Shown here: positions 26,652-37,449 of the stretch, piece after piece
Layout of the letters: each line of letters begins with the position of its first letter
How positions within the stretch are numbered: position 1 is the stretch's first letter
Assembly: GCF_038396675.1 (NCBI RefSeq)
Contig: NC_088921.1
Coordinates: forward strand, 41,140,001-41,204,000
Length of the DNA: 64,000 bases
Origin: Hydra vulgaris
Taxonomy: Eukaryota; Cnidaria; Hydrozoa; Anthoathecata; Hydridae
Direction of reading: 5' to 3'
Position numbers and translations under genes: made by a program
The notes under the pieces: generated by a model
What the model was told of the DNA's origin: nothing
The model's database searches: none
The model's input: only the letters and a program-made list of their open reading frames with translations

Positions 26652-27892
26652 CAGTGGGTGGCCAAAATATTAGGGACAGTTTACTTTTTTTGTAATGTTA
26701 AAGGTTAAACGAGTTATGCGAGCAAATAAATTGTTTTTAAAAATTTCTCTTCAGTATTTTAGTTACTAATACCATTATCATTGTTTTTAAATTGTGGCAA
26801 TACTTTCAGTCCACCATATCTGTCAAAAAGTTAACTTATTACTCATTTAACTGTCAATTGTTGAAAAGTGTGGTTGAAGTTCGTTAAAAATTGACTTCAA
26901 TTATTCATACTTGGAACAATTTTTTCCAAGTTTTTTTAGTTCTGGATTACCGAAACATAAGTATTGGTTAATAATTTAATTAGTTATGGTTAATAATTTT
27001 TTTTTGTTGCTAATTTTAATGCATAAATCCTGATTCGTAACCATTCTCACTTTATTGATTTTTTTAGTATGAGCAAGTCTTTAGACTTAACCCCAAGAAA
27101 AAGGGAAGTAAAAACTTTACTTCTTCAGGAAGGAAGCTCTGTCAATAATGGATAAGCAATCAAGATTTGTTGAATTTTGCATTTTTGTGATGAATTGAGA
27201 TGTTTGTAAATATGGGAAGCCTTATCTGAATTTTTGAGCAGCCGTGGCGCAGTGGTTAGAGTTCTGGCTCAGAACCCACAGGTCCTAGGTTCGACGCCAG
27301 CTCTAGCCCAACAAGCTACATTGGTACAGAAGGAGGCTTGAATTTCCTGTTAAATGCTCTCCCGCGGTGCTCTGTGATAAGTCCGTAAGGACTTCTGGGA
27401 GCACCTAAAATAACTACAACAATAACAACAACAAAAAAAATGCACGCGTTTTGCCTTGACCGGGGTATTCACCTAACATGAACCTCATAGAAAATCTATT
27501 GAAGTTTGAAAAACAGGATATTGTCAAAGAGATCATCACTGCCAAGCACCATTTGATAAAAACCATTATTACTGAGTGGTATAACAACCCCAGTCTCCAG
27601 GAAAACGCAAAAGCCTGCATAGAAAGCATGTCTGAATCCTGAGAGCCGTTATTGTAGCAAAAGGTTGCATTACAAAATATAAACATTATTACTTTATTCG
27701 TTAATCTAAAAATTAAAAAAAAAAAAAAATAGCTATGAAGAAGTACTTATGTTGTTTTATATTCTAAATGAAAACCTCTAATGATAAAACAATAAAGAAT
27801 AACTACAAGATACGTATTTATTCATTTAAGTAGTTTTAACTTAAAAACTAGTAAAAAAAGTAAAGTATCCCTATTAATTTGGCCACCCACTG
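26652..27892 (+). mobile_element. Tc1-like transposon, internally deleted, with terminal repeats
   Basis: The left end is CAGTGGGTGGCCAAAATATT. The right end, as reverse complement, is CAGTGGGTGGCCAAATTAAT. TA flanks both sides (26650-26651 and 27893-27894). The internal plus strand begins MSKSLDLTPRKREVKTLLLQ at 27068 and ends with WPGYSPNMNLIENL, then NPSLQENAKACIESM, a typical Tc1 C-terminus. Most of the catalytic domain is missing and a SINE sits at the junction. Confidence 0.9.
27237..27438 (+). mobile_element. tRNA-derived SINE inside the Tc1 element
   Basis: The head has a box A-like TGGCGCAGTGGTTAGAG and a box B GGTTCGACGCC (fits GGTTCGANNCC), spaced as in tRNA genes. A ~110-bp body and a CAACAATAACAACAACAAAA tail follow. 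It splits the Tc1 coding remnant. Confidence 0.85.
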
Positions 27893-28039
27893 TAGATCTT
27901 TTCTCATTTTTTTCTGTAGATTCTGATTTATGTAGTATAATAATAATACGATTACAAAGTATGACAATTCTCTTGCATCTACGAGATTCCCATAGATACA
28001 AACAGCATTAAAAGTTTTATGGCATTTGGAGCAATAAAA

Positions 28040-28900
28040 ATAGTTTTATATAGGTTATAAAAAATTTTGTCAAATGCAACTTTTAAATTTAAGCATCATA
28101 AGAAGCATAGAAATACATTTCTTGATGTAATGTTATTTATAAAGGAAAAAGAGAGTTACAATCTATTTTGATAAAAGGAGGGCCGCCAGGTATGCTGTAT
28201 GTGGTTACAGAATCTGGTTAGATGCAGGGTTATACTTTTGAAAAATGGTTAAAAGCAATTGTCAAGCAATAAACACCTTGAAAAGCCAGTTTTAGTATTA
28301 TTTAATGGAAACCACTTGATTTATAATGTAACCCGTATGTAGGGGAATAATGGGCTTTTATTTTTATGTTTACCGTCTCATAAGTTACATGCTTTTCAAC
28401 CATTAGACGTTTATGTATTTGCTCCTATGAAAAATCATTGGAAAAATATATTAAAGACATGGCACCGTGTGTCACGTCTTAAAAATGTAGATAAAGCTAT
28501 TTTTCCAAGTCATTTAAAAATACTTCTAACAATCTCATTGAAATCTAATCTTATAATAACGGTTTTAAAGAATTTGGTATTTACCCAGTGAATTGAACCA
28601 TTCTGGAAAGCATTTTTGTTTCAATCCAACCCAACATTTTAACCCAAACTGATCCTGAACATGGAATTTCTCAATGAAGGAAACTAATTAATCAAATAAT
28701 ATTGGAAACTTCATGAAACCTTCCAGCAATTTAGATTGTTTAAATTCAAAAGGCCTATCAACTAAGGCATTACTAATAAGAAAGACACTATCACCTGACC
28801 AACCTGAAGATATGCGTAAAAATGAAAATTTCTTAGGCAAAGAGACGAATAGTACAAGGAAGTTGTGGAGAAGTTTATACAAAGGAAAATACATATCTTA
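28040..28900 (+). pseudogene. Decayed pogo/Tigger-like DDE_1 transposase
   Basis: Translation in shifting frames shows GGPPGMLYVVTESGWMQG-like residues near 28180, PVLVLFNGNHLIYN near 28290 (the usual Asp of FDGH changed to Asn), CLPSHKLHAFQPLDVYVFAP near 28370-28430 (conserved LPPH...QPLD block) and KNHWK. The C-terminal part reads open from 28713 to 28901 (MKPSSNLDCLNSKGLSTKAL). Frame breaks and the lost Asp make it inactive. Confidence 0.8.
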
Positions 28901-28957
28901 ACTTTAAAGTTGAAAATAGGTACTTTTTATACCCATATTACCCCAACAGACCCTATT

Positions 28958-29080
28958 GTATTTTAGAACAATAGTTCGTGAGACTTCTTGTAGAAGTGAG
29001 TTTACAAAATAACTCTTTTATTTTAGAACAATAGTTCGTGAGACTTTTTGTAGAAGTGAGTTTACAAAACAACTCTTAAA
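28958..29080. repeat. 60-bp tandem duplication
   Basis: Two copies of a unit beginning TATTTTAGAACAATAGTTCG and ending AACTCTT, nearly identical. It is part of the right flank of the pogo-like element. Confidence 0.85.
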
Positions 29081-29417
29081 TTTAATTCATAAGATTATTC
29101 TATATAAACTTCAAAGATCATTCTTATAAAGATTTAGATCAGGTTTGTACAGGACTTCAATATGACTGAATCTATCGATTCTTTCTAAATATGGTGTCTC
29201 TATAAGATTACAAAAGTACAAAAATATACTCTTATAAATTTTAGAACAAGACTTTTTAGGATTCTTGTAGATGCAAACCTATAAGATGTTTTTACTTCTG
29301 GTATCTTATAGAATAAGACTCTTACAAGGTTTTGCATAATTTCTAAATCTATATTCTTATAAGATGTTTTAAATAGGATTATCCCATATATAACGTTCAA
29401 GTTGTTATATGTTACTT

Positions 29418-32400
29418 TTTTTTTTAGCATCTTCGCTTCCAAAAAGGCTGCAAGGAACCACTAATCAGATTTGGAAGTTACTGGAAGAGAAAAGATGAAT
29501 ATTGTAGAGCAAGATAACGATTGACAGATGACTTAAAAGATTGCAAATTATATGAATTAGGAAAGCAAGATGAAGGAAGCGAATTCCAAAGAACTGATGT
29601 TCGAGGAAAAAAACTAGACGAATAAGAGTTTTTGGAGCACTTAGGAACAGTCACAGAAAAAGGATGAGACTTAGTTGAATGACGAGTAAAATGAGAATGA
29701 ATTTTGGTAGATGGCTTAAGAGATGCTAGCTCTTTAGAACAGTGCCCATTATAGTATTTGTGAAAAAGAGAAAGAGATGCAACTTTATGACGATGTGATA
29801 ATGGTTGGAGGTTTGCTGCAAGAGCAGGTCCAACTTTGGTTACAATGAATTTTTGTACCTTGTATAAAAGACAAAAAGGACATGATTAGAAGATCCGTCT
29901 CAAATATGGCAACAGTATTCCATACGATGCCGGATTTGAGATTTATAGAAATACAGAATAGAATCCGGAGTAAGAAAGTGCCACGCTCGATAATGAGATG
30001 CAACCTTAGCAGATGCTAATTTTGCAACGGATTTGATATATGGTTTTCAAGAAAGGTAGGAAGTAAGTGTTAATCCAAGAAAAGTAGATGATTTATTGAG
30101 TACATTACCATTCATAAGTAAAGGAAAATCTAAATTATTGCGATAACGATTAGCTGAAAAAAATTGAGTTTTATCTGAATTAAAGTTCAGCAGCCACTGT
30201 GAGCCCAATGCTGTAGCAGAAGTGAGATCCTTTTCAAGCTCAAATGCCCCCTCCAAGCAATCAGAGAGTGTGACTTCTTATCATGACAAGAATAAATGGT
30301 AGTATCATCAGTGAACAATGCCACCTCAGATGTAAGAATATCTGGAAGATTGTTAATGTAAATTAAAAAGAGTATTGGGCCAAGGATAGAACCTTGAGAA
30401 ATCCCTAAAGTTACAGGATATGAAGAAGAATGCTGTTCATTGAGGACAACTTTTATACTACGATTGGAAAGAAAGGATTCAATAAACTTAAAGATGTCAC
30501 CAGATACACCTTAAGAAAAAAGCTAATGGAGAAGACCAGCATGCCTAACTTCATCAAACGCTTTAGAAATGTCAAGAGCGATAGTCTTAACCTCTCCAAT
30601 TTTATCTAATGCACGATAAAACTTATTGGTTATTACTGTTAGCAAATCAGCTGTAGAACGAGAAAATCGAAATCCATATTGATGATCAGATAGTAAGTTT
30701 TAAATTCAAGATGAGAAATTGAATGTTTATTAATTAAAGATTCAAAAACCTTGCTTGTGATAGGAAGAAGACTAATGGGACGGTAGTTAGACGAATTAGA
30801 TCGTTCTTCAGAATTTTTGAAAGTAGGGGTAACAGATGCTGCTTTCCCGCAGGCTGGAAAACAAGACTATGATAAGCATTTGTTGAATAGTTTTGAAAGT
30901 ATAGACAACAGCTCTGGAGAACACTTCTGCAAGACTATAACAGGTATGTTGTCCGGGCCACAAGCTGTTGAAGAGTCTAGGCAGGAAATCACTTTAGATA
31001 AAGAAGCTGGAGTGATACGAATGTCAAGCAATGGATCAACCTGTTTGACGGCTATATTAGGTAGAACGCGACTGGTGGAATCAAGAGATGATATTGATGA
31101 AAAGTTAGCAAACAATTTAGCTTTATTTTTAGGTGAGGTGACAAAGTCTGAACCATACAAGAGAGGTGGAGTTACAGATTTGCCCTTATTATCAATACTA
31201 TTAAAGATTCTCCAGAAGTCACAAGAGCCTAATTTTTGTGATGAAATACAAGATTTCATGACTTTAGAATAGCGGACTTTGGCGCTAGACAAAACCTTTT
31301 TACAATGGTTTCTAGCAGTAATAAACAGACGTCTGTTTTCTGGAGATTTGTTTTACTGATAGATATGGAAGTAATGGTTTCGATTGGCAATCGCAGCAGC
31401 ACAATTTAAGAAAAACCATGAAGGAATGTAAGACTTTACCTGAAATCGTTAAGAGGGAATAAAAGATTTTAATGCCAGCCTGAATCCACAAAGTTTTGTA
31501 AGAAGTACATTTGTCACCAGGAAGACGAAAGATTTCTACCCAAGGACTATTAAAAAGAAAATCACGGAAAGAGTTCCAGCCAGCTTTAAGGGTAGTTGTA
31601 AAAGCTACAATGATAGGGGGATTCAGATGTTGAAGAAGAATGATATGATAGTTTTAGAGAGATCAAAATGTGATCAGAAGCACCTAAGGGTGAATGTGGA
31701 AAAACTGAGCACTGACTAGGATCAGAAACAAGATATAAGTTGAGTAGAGATGGTAAATGATTCAGGTTGTCTGGAGAGCGAGTTGGAAAGTTGAATATTT
31801 GAGTCAGGGATTGAGAAAAGCAAAAGTTGTGGGTTTTAGTACCTGCAGAGTCACTGACACTAAAGCCAAGCCATTCAGTGTGATAAGCATTAAAGTCACC
31901 GACAACAACAATATTGGCTGATGGATAAAGAGAGAGGGCTGGGTCAATATGATCAGAAATAACATCAAAAAGAGTGCAGTTTTGAGATGAAGGAGAGGGA
32001 TATAGAACAAAGAGAAAGGCGATAGAGTGAAGTGGTGCTAAACGAAACTACATAAAAGAATAGTCTGTGGATTCAAACCTAGTTTTAAGACAAATGGGTG
32101 AATACTTACGAATGTAAATGTCCAGCATGTGACTATTGGAGTCTTTACGAATTAAAGGAAGATAACCATCAACACCAAGATCACAAGATGAGACAGCTGA
32201 ACTCAAATTAGTCTCACAAAGAGCAAGTTGTTTTGGTGAACTTTGCAAGAGATAAGACTCAACAGAAGAAAAACTACTTTGAAGACCACGAATGATAGTG
32301 AATGATAGGTTTAGAGAACTTGGTGATGACGATGGTTTTTTGTGTTTTATAGTTTTTGGTACTTTAGTCATTTTTAAATTTGTTAAATAACTTGACTCAA

Positions 32401-32900
32401 AATCTAAATACTACTCAGTACACTATTTAATAGTCCAAGCAATCGCCTCATTACTATAAATAAACCCTAAGCCGTAACAAAGGGCTCCAAATGTGGCCTT
32501 GGCAATGCACACCAAAAGTTAAAACATGGCACTTTTATTACTTTTATATTTTTTAGCTGTTAATGAAATCAGCCTGTCTGAGACTTCCACAGAGTACGGA
32601 AAACCTGACCACCAGCCGGCCTCGGAACCATAAAACTCAGTTTAAGAGCTGTACCCTCATTAGATGATAATAGAATAAGTTACCTAGTCATAAAAACAGA
32701 GACACAAGCAAAACCCATGCATTGAGTCAAGAAGATCCAGCATTCAACATCCTAAACAATGTATTAAAAATACATTTGCGTCAGCCTAATAGATGAAAAA
32801 GGGGTGCAAGGCTGGTCAACTGATAGAATCTGTTTACCCCTTAAGTCTTTTCCTTAGAGGCCTTCTACGAGATAGTAGCCTCTTAGTTACATTACTTTTG
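29418..32900 (-). mobile_element. Jockey/CR1-like LINE, nearly full length, degenerate
   Basis: Read on the minus strand, ATG at 32371 opens an endonuclease domain (FTIIRGLQSSFSSVESYLL, LALCETNL, then IVVVGDFNAYHTEWLG near 31900). Reverse transcriptase follows: SVTPPLLYGSDFVTSPKNKA and STACGPDNIPVIVLQKCSPE (30867-31292), the active site VALFTDDT near 30320 (FTDD instead of FADD), and LNFNSDKTQFF near 30160. The 3' end is a poly(A) run, seen as T's at 29418-29427. Upstream of 32371 there is a ~500-bp leader. Frameshifts and stops break the ORF. Related copies lie at 52848-54868 and 59449-60165. Confidence 0.9.
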
Positions 32901-33382
32901 TGAAATAGCAATAGTAGATGTTTCCGAGCTTGTCTCTTGTGCTTGTATAAAACATATTTCTAGCATTACTTCTCTCAACTACGGTGTAAAATATTCACAA
33001 AATACAAAACATACAATTTTTTTTAGATTAACAAGTTTTGTGGAAGTGGCGTTCTATTCCAACAAAGAAGGTGGTTTTCAAGTTATAGTCAGTTTTTGGA
33101 CAAATTAAGTCGACTATTCGGGTATTTGACACAATTCATTCGGGTGAGTTTTAGTATTTAAGGACCTTTTTTTTTCTATTTATAGAATTATTTTATTTAT
33201 AACGGTATTTTTTGCGGATTCACACACAATAGTTAAAATTTAGCAAAAAATTTATAGAATAATATATATACGTTTGTTTCGAGAAAGCGCTTTGACTTAA
33301 TTCGATGAATTAAGTCAAAGCTATAATATGTATTAAAAATTCCTATATATATATGTATATATACACATACATATATATGTAC

Positions 33383-33530
33383 CTGCCCTAACAAAACCCT
33401 CAGTTGATGTAGCGGCACTTCCTTGTAGCAGCAGACTATAATATAGTTGATGTAACAACACTCCCTTGTAGCAACAGGCTATAAAATAGTCAATGTAGCA
33501 ACACTCCGCGCGTGCTATACAGTAAAAAAA
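33383..33530. repeat. Diverged copy of the 42-bp GATGTAGCAGCACTCC repeat
   Basis: Three imperfect units containing GATGTAGCRGCACTYCCTTG, ending in CTCCGCGCGTGC and a CAGTAAAAAAATAAAAAT tail. The same units, better conserved, occur at 36236-36435, so this is a dispersed repeat family. Confidence 0.8.
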
Positions 33531-33654
33531 TAAAAATTAAACAATGGGGTGACAAAACAATGGAGTGATACCAATATGAATAAAAAACAAATATACATGA
33601 ACTATTTTTTCTAAAGGATCTTCTTTTTTTTAGACCACTAACCTAAGCGATGCC

Positions 33655-33656
<2 letters not shown>

Positions 33657-33745
<89 letters not shown>

Positions 33746-33763
33746 ATAAATGTATATATATAC

Positions 33764-33814
<51 letters not shown>
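33657..33814. repeat. (GT)n followed by (AT)n
   Basis: About 43 GT units to 33742, then an AT run from 33755, ending at the left terminus of the Tc1 element. Confidence 0.96.
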
Positions 33815-33817
<3 letters not shown>

Positions 33818-34066
33818 TCGGACAAAACGAGTGCAACCAAATAATGCTAATTTAGTTTCTTTATATAAAATTGCTGCATTTTTTCAATTTAGAGAAATAA
33901 CTATGTAACTGTTTAGAGACAAAGTTCTTCAAGTTTTATTCATCACAAAGTTCATTATTTGGACACGAAAATTAATAAATTAATCAAAAGTATTAAAAAA
34001 AGTTGATTTCCTTCTGGACAAAACAAGTGCAACTTGACAAAATGTTGATCAAGCTTTATTTCGCTA

Positions 34067-34972
34067 TCAATATTTTGTGGCGAATCCTTTGTTGTTGATC
34101 ACAGCCTTGCATCTTCGAGGCATAGATTCGATCAGGTGAACAATGAAACTTTGTGGAATTGCTGCCCAGGTCTTTTGGATTTGTTCAAATAGTTGATCCT
34201 TATTACGAACACCTTCACGATTAATTCTGCGGTTGACGATCTCCCACAGGTTCTTAATAGGGTTGAGATCCGGAGATTGAGGCGGCCAATCCATCACCGA
34301 TAGGAGGTTGTCTTGAAACCACTGCTTGACTACTTTTGCAGTGTGTTTCGAATCGTTGTCTTGCTGAAAAACCCATTTTATTGGCATATTCCAATTAGCA
34401 TGAAGTAACATAACATCTTTCAGGATATTTTTATACATGAAACAGTCTATTATTCCATCTTTTCGGTGTATTGGACCTAGACCGTTAGCAGAAAAACACC
34501 CCCAGACCATTACACTGCCTCCACCATGCTTCACGGTCTTATGACAGTAACGTAAATCGAGGCGTTTTCCGGCCGGTCGACGTACACGGCAAATGCCATC
34601 GCTCCCAATGATGTTGAACTTCGATTCATCACTAAACAGGACAGTTCGCTATTTCTGCACATTCCAGTCAATATGAGATGTAGCAAACAGGAGTCTTTTC
34701 TTCTGGTTTTTTAGTGAAATCAGCGGTTTCTTTGCAAGGCGTCGAGAAAACAATCCGGCTTCAACAGCACGTCGTCTGATTGATCGGTCCGATACAGGCA
34801 GCTCTAATTGCTTTTGTATCTCGACTGATGATATCCAGGGATCCTTCTTGACAAATCTGACGATCATAGAATCCTCTCTAGAAGTGGTGGAACGCGGTCT
34901 TCCACCTTTGTTATCTGCTGCCAACTTCACTTCGATAAATTGTCTTGATAATACTGACTGATTGACTTCCAT
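34067..34972 (-). pseudogene. Tc1 (DD34E-type) transposase, inactivated
   Basis: From 34972 the frame reads MEVNQSVLSRQFIEVKLAAD, so the first ~50 residues (first helix-turn-helix) are missing. GGRPRST and the second HTH follow. A single TAG near 34652 replaces the usual Trp after VQK. The catalytic block then runs FSDES (Asp), GGGSVMVWGCFSANGLGPIH, QQDND (Asp) and PPQSPDLNPIKNLWE. The third catalytic residue, Glu in NPIENLW, is Lys here, 34 residues after the second Asp. It ends NNKGFATKY. The left terminus GTATCGGACAAAACGAGTGC is at 33816, with an internal echo (TCTGGACAAAACAAGTGCAA) at 34013. The right terminus is not found. Confidence 0.92.
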
Positions 34973-35032
34973 ATACTGACTGAATTACATGTCGATTTAC
35001 ATGTCTCTTATATAGTAAAATGAACCTGTGTG

Positions 35033-35212
35033 AACCTGTTCTGGAAGATTCTAGATGCTTCTTTTCCATGCTTCTGGAAGCTTCTGGATGCGTCTGGATG
35101 CTTCTGAATGTTTCTGGATATTTCTGGATGCTACAGGAGGCTTCCAGATGCTTCTTCTGGAAACTTCTGGAAGCTTCTGCATGTTTCTGGAAACTTCTGG
35201 ATACTTCCTTTA
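35033..35212. promoter_or_regulatory. TTCTGGAAGCTTCTGGA array resembling heat-shock elements
   Basis: About 180 bp of imperfect repeats of TTCTGGAAGMTTCTGGATGC. Alternating TTC and GAA at 5-bp pitch is the heat-shock-factor binding pattern (nGAAnnTTCnnGAAn), and several runs here give three or more boxes in phase. It lies between the truncated end of the Tc1 element and a Penelope-like fragment. It could equally be a simple minisatellite with no function. Confidence 0.4.
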
Positions 35213-35690
35213 ATTATTAAAAAACTTAATCAACAGGACTGTAACTGCTATAATAAAAATCTCTGTCCGTTGTTTAATAAATGTTTAACAAGCAACATTG
35301 TATATCAAGCAACTGTTACAACTGATAATTTTGATTCATCTTCTAATGAAAAATCCTACATTGGGATAAGTGAGACTCCTTTTAAATTAAGATACGCTAA
35401 TCACGTTAAATCATTTAACATCTCTAAATACAAAAATGATACTGAACTCTCAAAACATGTATAGAAGTTAAAAGAAGCTAATTTAGTCCCTATAGTTAAG
35501 TAGAAAATTCTCAGGCGATGTAAAGCATATAATCCAACATCCAAATCTTGCAAATTATGTCTCACCGAAAAATATGAAATTCTATATTATAAAAATACTA
35601 ATTTATTGAATAAAAGGAGTCAGATTGTTTCTAAGTGTAGACATAGAAACAGATTCCTTCTTTCCCAATATGACACTGGCGATTAAAAAA
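35213..35690 (+). pseudogene. Penelope-like element fragment, GIY-YIG endonuclease domain
   Basis: Translation gives CNCYNKNLCPLFNKCLTSNI followed by VYQATV. Then come SYIGISETPFKLRYANHVKS, DTELSKHV, LKEANLVPIV, SKSCKLCLTEKYEILYY and LLNKRSQIVSKCRHRNRFLL. This order (CxxxC, VYxA, YIG, FKxRxxNH, CxLCLxEK, LNKRxExxSKCRHxN) is the GIY-YIG tail of Penelope-like retroelements. Two stops (near 35461 and 35502) interrupt it and the reverse transcriptase is missing. Confidence 0.9.
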
Positions 35691-35844
35691 TATGTTTTTC
35701 CATATTATTATAATTTTTATTATTATTGTTGTCATTATTATTACTATTATTATTATTTGACGTCAGAACTCATTCCATTGTTTTTTTTAATTTTGTAGCG
35801 GTTTTTTAATTGTATTTTTGAACGGTTTTTTCTTGATTTAAATA

Positions 35845-35890
35845 TATGGCTGATGAGTGCCGCAAACGGCATGAAACTTTAAGTGCCGTA
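35845..35890 (+). ncRNA. Hammerhead-ribozyme-like motif
   Basis: CTGATGAG at 35850-35857 is followed by stem II (TGCCG / CGGCA, loop CAAA), then GAAAC at 35873-35877, a very short stem III (AC...GT) and CCGTA at 35886-35890, which can pair with TATGG at 35845-35849 as stem I. The layout is the minimal type I hammerhead known from Penelope-like elements, and it sits 160 bp downstream of the GIY-YIG fragment. The nucleotide at the cleavage position appears to be G (GTG rather than GTH), so this copy is probably inactive. Confidence 0.75.
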
Positions 35891-36235
35891 AAAAAGTTGT
35901 TTTTTTTCATCTTTTTTTTCATCTTTTTTATTTATTTATTGATCTATTTTGTGATTATTTCACTTTATATTGACCACTCTCAAATCAAAAAAATTGATTA
36001 TTATTATGTATATACATTTAGATAAAATATATATATATTTTATCTAAATGTGGGGGAAGTGGGGGGGGGGGAAAGGGTTAAGAGACACCCTTTTATATAT
36101 ATATATATATATATAGAACCCTTAGATGTTGTCCGAAAGTTTTTTCGATATTTTGTTGACAAAAAGTAAAAATTAAAATGCAAGACCGGAATTTTTTTTT
36201 TTTAATAATGATAGACTGCCTGCCCCAACCAAACC

Positions 36236-36435
36236 CTCAGTCGATGTAGCAGCACTCCCTTGCGGGTCAGGCTATTTGTCAGTCGATGTAGCAGCACTCC
36301 CTTGCGAGTCAGGCTATTTGTCAGTCGATGTAGCAGCACTCCCTTGCGAGTCAGGCTATTTGTCAGTCGATGTAGCAGCACTCCCTTGCGAGTCAGGCTA
36401 TAAGATAGTCGATGTAGCAACACTCCGCGCATGAT
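36236..36435. repeat. 42-bp VNTR, about 4.5 copies
   Basis: The unit is built on CAGTCGATGTAGCAGCACTC, then CCTTGCGAGTCAGGCTATTT. Middle copies are identical. It ends in CTCCGCGCATG like the related repeat at 33383. The minus-strand frame (KGVLLHRLTNSLTR repeats) is a by-product of the 42-bp period. Confidence 0.95.
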
Positions 36436-36446
36436 TTACAGTAAAA

Positions 36447-36553
36447 AAAATAAAAATAAAAACATTTTATTAAAAAAAATAAAAATAAAAACATTTTATT
36501 AAAAAAAATAAAAATAAAAACATTTTATTAAAAAAAATAAAAATAAAAACATT
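36447..36553. repeat. 33-bp A-rich tandem repeat
   Basis: About three and a half units of AAAATAAAAATAAAAACATT followed by TTATT, abutting the 42-bp VNTR. Confidence 0.9.
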
Positions 36554-36805
36554 GTTTATATTGTTAAAAACATTCAAAATGTTATAAAAACATTCAGAAT
36601 GTTTTTAAAAACATTCTGGTCAATTAAATTTGCGTTTTTGTGGTTTTTTTAAAAAAAGATTAATTTGTAATTAAATTAATGGTTTTTACTTTCGTCCAAC
36701 ACGGAAATGTTGGACGAAAGTCAAAAGTAATTAAAAGTGACGTATGTGTTGGCGTAAGAATCACTTTTTTCCTTCCGCTCTTTCTTAAGCCAACAAACTA
36801 TAGAG

Positions 36806-36807
<2 letters not shown>

Positions 36808-36872
<65 letters not shown>
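36808..36872. repeat. (AT)n microsatellite
   Basis: AT run beside the poly(A) tail of the SINE. Confidence 0.95.
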
Positions 36873-36876
<4 letters not shown>

Positions 36877-36879
<3 letters not shown>

Positions 36880-37102
36880 GTTATTTACCTACTCAAGGCC
36901 ATGAAGGCCACTACAGAGGAGGAGGCTACTCAATAGTGGTTATAACCTTCTCTCAACTCTATAACTCCGAAACACGAACCTCGACGAACAAGGCCGCTGC
37001 GCGGAAAAACAAGTTGAGCGCGGTACTGCCAGGGACGTGGTGGGGATCGAACACGGAACCTCTCGCTTCTGAAGCGAGTGCTTTACTACTACACCACTAC
37101 CG
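36877..37102 (-). mobile_element. tRNA-derived SINE, full-length copy
   Basis: On the minus strand it begins GCGGTAGTGGTGTAGTAGTA (box A-like) with box B TGTTCGATCCC about 45 bp on. A body containing GGAGTTATAGAGTTGAGAG follows, then an A-rich tail (T run at 36871-36880). Copies recur at 58600-58735 and 61166-61377, all minus. Confidence 0.9.
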
Positions 37103-37112
37103 CATACATATG

Positions 37113-37272
<160 letters not shown>

Positions 37273-37449
37273 AAAGGGTGCCTTTTAACCTCCCCACATT
37301 TAGATAAAAAATTACAACTTGTTTTTCATGTGCTGTGATTATTTTTTGTGATTAATTTAAACTAATTGTCTAACTCTTTGCAAAGTGCACAGTAGAAAAT
37401 TTTAGAATACAGTAGCAATTCTTTAGAAACAGTGCTATAGTAAACAAAA

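Larger units (their letters stand above)
24863..29415. mobile_element. Nested transposon stack on a pogo-like element with AGGATTCCTATAG-type subterminal repeats
   Basis: Short imperfect palindromic words such as TAGGATTCCTATAG and CCTATAGGA crowd 24865-25085 and reappear at 26540-26640. Related AAGATT/AGGATT words occupy 27897-28020 and 28950-29415. These blocks flank the mariner, the Tc1 with SINE, and the pogo coding remnant. The simplest reading is one element (pogo) later split by mariner and Tc1 insertions. Element borders are not firmly placed. Confidence 0.45.

Noticed and set aside
27237..27310. Functional tRNA gene
   Set aside because: Box A and B are present, but there is no intact cloverleaf or anticodon arm, and the body plus A-rich tail mark it as a SINE.
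30817..31272. Plus-strand ORF of 151 aa (and its mirror at 53356-53790)
   Set aside because: It is the antisense shadow of the LINE reverse transcriptase; the RT motifs are on the other strand in both copies.
36202..36432. Minus-strand protein of 14-residue KGVLLHRLTNSLTR repeats
   Set aside because: By-product of the 42-bp VNTR (a multiple of 3); the same family at 33383 does not keep the frame.
36202..36450. CRISPR array
   Set aside because: The regular 42-bp units have no unique spacers, and the DNA is clearly eukaryotic.
36877..37102. tRNA gene on the minus strand with anticodon-like TTCAGAA
   Set aside because: The head resembles a tRNA, but it is fused to a 150-bp body found at two more loci, so it was called a SINE.
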